A DNA stretch of 64,000 bases from Ottelia alismoides (taxonomy: Eukaryota > Streptophyta > Magnoliopsida > Alismatales > Hydrocharitaceae): positions 1,224,501 through 1,288,500 of the forward strand of contig JAZKJV010000682.1 of NCBI GenBank assembly GCA_037367405.1, read 5' to 3'. Below, one piece after another: positions 59,590 through 64,000 of this stretch. The position numbers and the translations under genes were made by a program. How positions within the stretch are numbered: position 1 is the first letter of the stretch; every line of letters begins with the position of its first letter. The notes beneath the pieces are model-generated. The model was not told the origin of the DNA. It saw only the letters and a list, made by a program, of their open reading frames with translations, and ran no database searches.

Positions 59590-60889
59590 GGGATTTTATC
59601 ACTTGTGCCCCTCCGAGATATCGCAATTTCAGTTATGCCCCTATCTTTTTGGTAATATTAGTTGTGCCCCTAAAATCTTTCTTCGTCATCAGTTGCGCCC
59701 TTCCGTCAGGTTGACCGTCAATGAATTGACTTAACCATGGTTTTTTCAAACCTTGGTGCCTTTAAGAGGGGTATTATTGTCCAGAGTCCTCTTCTTCCTC
59801 CTCCAACCTCCTCCTCCCTCTCAGCCCGGAGTTCGCCTGCACCTGCACCACGCACGACCACACCATGCCCTCCTGCTGCCCTAACCATTGATTACAGCCG
59901 TCGTGTTCTTCCCCGCGTGCCCTCCCTTGTTGTGCACCTACAGTAGCCGGGGCGGAGAGGTGGTGCGGGGCTGGCGGCGCGGGGGAGGGAAGGGCTGGGA
60001 GCGCGGGGCAGGGGAGGGATGGGCGGCGCGGGGGAGGGGTTGGCTGGACGGTGTGTGGGAGGGAAGGGCTGGGCGGCGCGGGGGCGACGCGGTGCGGGGC
60101 TGGGCGGCGTGGGGGAGGGGAGGGCTGGGCGGTGCGGGGGTGACACGATGCAGGGCTGGGCGGCGCGGGGGAGGGGAGGGCTGGGCGGCACGGGGGAGGG
60201 GTTGGTTGGGCGATGCGGGGGAGGGAAGGGCTGGGCGGCGTGGGGGAGGGGAGGTCTGGGCGGCACGAGGGTGACACGGTGTGGGGCTAGGCGACGCGGG
60301 GGAGGGGAGGGCTGGGCGGCGTAGGGGCGACACGGTGCGGGGCGGGGTGGCGCGGGGGAGGGGCTGGCTAGGCGGCGCGGGGGAGGGAACGGGTAGGGGG
60401 AGGGGACGTAGGGGGCGGTGCCGTGCGGGAGGGGACGGTGCGGGGGAGGGGGTGGAGCCGTGCAGGGCAGGAGGAGGGGGAGCAGGCGGGGAAGGGGAAG
60501 GGTAAGGGGGCGCAGGGGGCGGCGGCGTGCGGGAGGGGGCGGTGCCGGGTTGAGGAGGAGTTGCGGAGCTGGGGAGGAGTTGCGGGGAGCTCGGGGCGGA
60601 GCTGGGAGGAGGTGCGGGCTGGGGAGGAGGAGGTTGGAGGAGGAGGAAGAAGATGGGGAAAGAGGAGGAAGAAGATGATGTAAAATGACGATATAACCAA
60701 AAAAGTTAAATCTAATTCCGTTTTTGCCCTCAAAGTTAACGACCGTTTGCACTGTGGATGGACGGTCACTAACCCGAGGGGCACAAGTGATAAATTAGCA
60801 AGAATTATGGGGCACAACTGATATTACCAAAAAGATAGGGGCATAACTGAAATTGCGATATCTCGGAGGGGCACAAGTGATAAAATCCC
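59590..60889. mobile_element. MULE-2: Mutator-like element, 1.3 kb, 9-bp target duplication
   Basis: A perfect 9-bp duplication TAAAATTTA flanks it (59581-59589 and 60890-60898). The arms (GGGATTTTATCACTTGTGCC..., mirrored at the right end) match over at least 85 bp and are the same family as MULE-1. The core is a very G-rich minisatellite. No transposase is encoded. It interrupts LINE-D. Confidence 0.93.
59940..60660 (+). repeat. G-rich minisatellite core of MULE-2
   Basis: Units of about 24-25 bp of the form GGGCTGGGCGGCGCGGGGGAG are repeated many times, with longer period patterns (GGGCGACACGGTGCGGGGC every three or four units). The many G3-G5 runs could form quadruplex structures. The complement gives long proline-rich frames, which I take as artefacts of composition. 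Confidence 0.9.
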
Positions 60890-61122
60890 TAAAATTTATA
60901 CATCAATCACTATCCATACTGATATGGATATAAAATTATAAATGACGAGGAGTGGAAACTTATTTCATACAAATCAACAATTTGGTGGTTAGTTTGGAAT
61001 GGACATCGTAAGCTTGCACATGAAGGCATACCTTTTAATATTACAAGTGCGGTGAGGGATGCTTCCTTAATTTCCGAAGAGCGATCAGGGCTGACCATGG
61101 AAGGTAAATATGGATACCTTAC

Positions 61123-61486
61123 GGTTGTGTTTGGTTGGGGGGTTACTCTCCACTTGGGTGGGTTACCCCCCAAAACCCATATTCCCTACCCACTAGTGGG
61201 GCCCACTCTCTTTCCAATCAAAAATATATATATTATACCATCATATCATCTAAAAATCATAAAATACTCAACTTCTACTCACTATTCCAAACTTCAATAC
61301 AATCACATCACAACAACCACCCACTTTTTCAAAATTCAATACAATCATACCATAATAACTACCAACTTTTTCAAATTCCAATACAATCACATCACACAAA
61401 CCCTCCAAACCCTTAACCCACCAACCAAACACACAAACACAAAACCGGGTTATCCACTCCTGGATAACCCACGAACCAAACGCACC
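61123..61486. mobile_element. MITE with GGTTGTGTTTGGTT ends (364 bp)
   Basis: The left end GGTTGTGTTTGGTTGGGGGG is mirrored by the right end CGAACCAAACGCACCC. TAC flanks both sides (61120-61122 and 61487-61489), a 3-bp duplication. The interior is AT-rich with CACAT and CAATACAATCA repeats. The type resembles the MITE at 273-424. Confidence 0.65.
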
Positions 61487-61489
61487 CTA

Positions 61490-61867
61490 CAAATATTAAC
61501 ACTTAGGATTACTTATGATTTTATTTGACTTATTTTCCAATTGTAGGATTTCTTGCTCGTAAGGCCTTTCCAAACTCAGATGGTCACTTTCGCTCAGCTG
61601 GGATTCGTTGAAGCCAAAGGTGCTAGTAATCACTGACCACCAAGTTTAAACGTGGAAAACCTCTTTGACTTCATCGAAGCAACGTCCAAACTTTCGCTTA
61701 ATTTGTGGAGGGGTCTTCTTTAGCTGATGTTCCTCTCAAATTTATTGTTTGCTTTGGTGGTTTTTTCGAGACTTTAGCTTCTCTGTATCTATTTTTGCAT
61801 CACGTTTGTGCAAGCCCTTGCTGTGACTCTTTGTATGGAACTGCTGTCCTTTCTTATTGCATGCAGA
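61490..61867. other. Short unassigned stretch
   Basis: The sequence may be a LINE tail but shows no certain motif; the frame 61705-61938 runs into the next MITE and is not supported. Confidence 0.4.
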
Positions 61868-61876
61868 ATCAGATGA

Positions 61877-62276
61877 GGAAAAGGATCCCATGCTGTAGAG
61901 GGTATTGCAGCAGATGTGCTGTAATAATTTTTTTGTGATTTAGATTCTAAAATCCAACTTTATAGATTGAATATTAGGTTAATGCTCTACATATCCTCTA
62001 AATTTCGCTAAAATCTGATATTACTTGCTATTTTATCTTAATAGTTCAAGATTCAGATCTTTTCTAAATGGAGTTCTAAGTTGCTTAGATCTTGACCGAT
62101 TTTTTGACCATTAAGATAAAATAGCAAATAATATCGGATTTAATCGAAATTTGAAGTATATATAGAGCATTAACCTAAGATTCAATTTATAAAGTTGGAT
62201 TTTAGAATCTAAAAAAAATTATTGAAGTTTACAGCGCCTCTGCTGCAATACCTTATACAGCAGAGGATCCTCTCCC
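61877..62276. mobile_element. Foldback MITE (400 bp), 9-bp target duplication
   Basis: A perfect 9-bp duplication ATCAGATGA flanks it (61868-61876 and 62277-62285). The two halves are mirrored nearly along their whole length (GGTATTGCAGCAGA, CTAAAATCCAACTTTATA, TATTTTATCTTAATGGTC and their inverses). The duplication length points to a Mutator-like MITE. Confidence 0.92.
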
Positions 62277-62285
62277 ATCAGATGA

Positions 62286-63700
62286 ATGGATTTGATCTTT
62301 TCTTCTGATAAAATGGAGACCGAGGCCCAAAGACTTAGAAGTAAACTATGTACCCAGATTTTTGCCATCTAAACTTCTTTTTGTTTGATTTTTCTGCATT
62401 TATTGTAACTAAGGCCTTTTGCCTCCCACTATTTATGCTATTGCTTATTCTGCAATGCACATAAAAACTTACCAAACAAAACAGCAACCTCCACATGACA
62501 TGAGTCACATGACAGCATTCATTTCTTGATGTGACTTCGACCAACATCGGTTCAAACCCTGGCACACCATGTTCCACACCTGCTCGGACAACTATTATAG
62601 GAATATATAATAAACGATTCATGGAACTTCTTCTTTTGGATTGAATATATAATAGAAAAGAGACGAGGAGAAAGTATTGCATATATTATGCGACATGTCA
62701 CTTGATGGGTTTGCAGTTGGACTTATCAACAGCGTCATGCCACCAGCAATCGGTCAAAGTTGCTACTACTGGTCGAAGGAATACACGCATCTTTAATTTA
62801 ATGGCGATGGGGAGAAGGAGCAGCCCATTTTTCCCATATATATATTATAGCATAATTAGTTATTAGGTAGAGACTTGAAAGCTTCTGCTGCACCTTCCTC
62901 GTTTCGTCATGATCACATCTACGTACTGTACAGCAATTATATTATAGAGATATGTGCAGTCTTGGAGAAGGAATGAGTAGCAGGGTGGCAACCCTTCCTT
63001 CTTGTGGTATGTTGGTTGCGTCGTCCAAATCATATCATGGGATCGATCGATGCCTGCAACGATACTCAGATATATATAGGATCAGAAAACATGCAGTATG
63101 ATCGAATACTTCTTTGTGTATAAGCTGCAATACAAAGAATCAAAATACACAGGAATATAACTTGACTGTCGCTAGGTATAAGCTGCAATACAAAGAATCA
63201 AAATATACAGGAATATAACTTGATTGTCGCTAGTTTAATCTGTATAGAGGGAATCTGTAGATATGACCTGCAAATGTTCTTTCCCTATCTGCAAATGACA
63301 AAAAATTGCCCGCCTAAATCTATGTCATTTCACATGTTATGTCCTAAGATAACTCCCCTCCCTGATATTAATAATGTTACTTTTCAAAATCATTAATAAA
63401 AAATATAGAACTAGATTTACATTTTAATTTTCTTGAACCTTTCCTTCTTTCCAAAACATTCGCTCCTCCTCTCCATATTCCACGTAGTATTGGTTGGGAA
63501 TAGAAGGATTTTAAAGAGGAGGAAGAAGAAAGGGTAAATAAAAAAAGGCCTAGCTATATGTTGATTTTAGATCAGAGGTTTCATTTTTCAAATAACGACC
63601 CGATCTTGTTTTTCTTATCCCAAATATAGGTTTTCAGAAGCTCGCATGACCCTTTTATATCGACGTTAAAGCTTAAAGTTGAAAGTTAAATCGTATCTTA
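62286..63700. other. Intergenic stretch with a tandem duplication
   Basis: No gene recognised; the minus frame 62682-62335 has no known domain. A 58-bp direct duplication lies at 63118-63233. Confidence 0.5.
63118..63233 (+). repeat. 58-bp tandem duplication
   Basis: Copies at 63118-63175 and 63176-63233, starting GTATAAGCTGCAATACAAAG, differ at only two positions. Confidence 0.92.
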
Positions 63701-63702
63701 CG

Positions 63703-64000
63703 TTAGAGCAACTTGTTGGTTAGAGACTTCGTCATGTATAGACATTCGAATCTCAACCATAGACCGTCCACAGAAACCTCATCGGCAACCTCCGCGATAA
63801 TCTCGTCCGTCAAACATAGCATGATCGTCGAGTACGCCTTCTCTTCCCGCATCATCAACTCGGATGGCTCGAATACCTTCACCCGCTACTGATCTAACGG
63901 CGCCCAGATACCCTGCTGCTTGAGAAGGGTGTGCATCTTGATCTGTCGTAGACTGGATCCGTTCTTCCCCGTGAACTTCTCGATCTTCAGATTGTGCGAT
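63703..64000 (-). pseudogene. Partial copia gag, runs off the right edge
   Basis: The minus strand encodes a Ty1/copia gag segment: KIEKFTGKNGSSLRQIKM, LLKQQGIWAPLD, then a TAG, then EKAYSTIMLCLTDEI and LYMTKSLTNKLL before a TAA at about 63703-63705. One internal stop and the early end show it is dead. It belongs to a different copia group from Copia-1 and Copia-2. The start lies outside the window. Confidence 0.85.

Larger units (their letters stand above)
59260..61100 (+). pseudogene. LINE-D tail, split by MULE-2
   Basis: Before MULE-2 the translation shows a LINE RT tail with a zinc-finger remnant (IYYFIWLLTHDKITTLDQL, then KENLEHYLHLFKNC, about 59380-59530). After it, at 60890-61100, the reading resumes with NDEEWKLISYKSTIWWLVWN, the block that follows the finger in plant LINEs. 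Stops are present, and the copy is a short 3' remnant. Confidence 0.65.

Noticed and set aside
59892..60752. Long proline-rich frame (286 codons, minus strand) and its neighbours
   Set aside because: It is the complement of the G-rich minisatellite of MULE-2; several frames on both strands are open at once, and no domain is present.
63118..63233. CRISPR-like or array structure
   Set aside because: Only two adjoining copies of a 58-bp unit without spacers, in a plant genome; it is a simple tandem duplication.

Overview
The window is nuclear DNA of a flowering plant. It shows GT-AG introns, Ty1/copia elements primed by initiator Met-tRNA, Ty3/gypsy elements with a TGGCGCCGTTGCCGGGGA primer site, L1-type LINEs, and hAT, Mutator-like and CACTA miniature elements. 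Two plant genes can be rebuilt exon by exon with every splice phase matching. The species cannot be fixed from the sequence; a monocot is plausible but not shown.

Gene 1 (minus strand, CDS 9524 to 2160, eight coding exons, 604 codons plus stop) encodes a plant telomere-repeat-binding protein of the TRP1/TBP1/RTBP1 (TRFL) family. It has the family N-terminus, a ubiquitin-like domain and a C-terminal Myb telobox domain containing [13 protein letters not shown]. Its last intron holds a complete Ty1/copia element (2401-6790) with two identical 123-bp LTRs and a CTCTT target duplication, so the insertion looks recent. The element has lost nearly all of gag and carries one stop codon in pol.

Gene 2 (minus strand, CDS 46367 to 20980, four coding exons, 129 codons plus stop) encodes a small RAB5IF/Rab5-interacting-family membrane protein. 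Exons 2 and 3 are separated by an intron of about 24.8 kb that has become a nest of transposons. LINE-A (minus) is split by a non-autonomous Ty3/gypsy element of about 6.5 kb. LINE-B (plus) is split by a second copia element (36881-41839) with a GTTTA duplication. A TRIM-like remnant and a short MITE are also present. The coding frame of the gene is nevertheless intact.

Between the genes (10.4-20.6 kb) lie the gene 1 promoter and first non-coding exon, a LINE-C fragment, a hAT element (8-bp duplication ATCATAAT) whose left end is triplicated and carries tRNA-like internal promoter boxes, an inverted-repeat element with a G-rich core, and an 830-bp element with a 9-10 bp duplication.

Right of gene 2 (46.4-64 kb) I recognise no host gene. 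This part holds a decayed gypsy LTR, several MITEs, two Mutator-like elements of one family with perfect 9-bp duplications (56254-58053 and 59590-60889, the second splitting LINE-D), a CACTA-type MITE, and at the right edge the start of a degraded copia gag on the minus strand. The most notable points are the gag-less young copia inside the telomere-binding gene, the transposon-packed 24.8-kb intron of the RAB5IF-like gene, and the recurring design of inverted-repeat elements with a G-rich repeat core.
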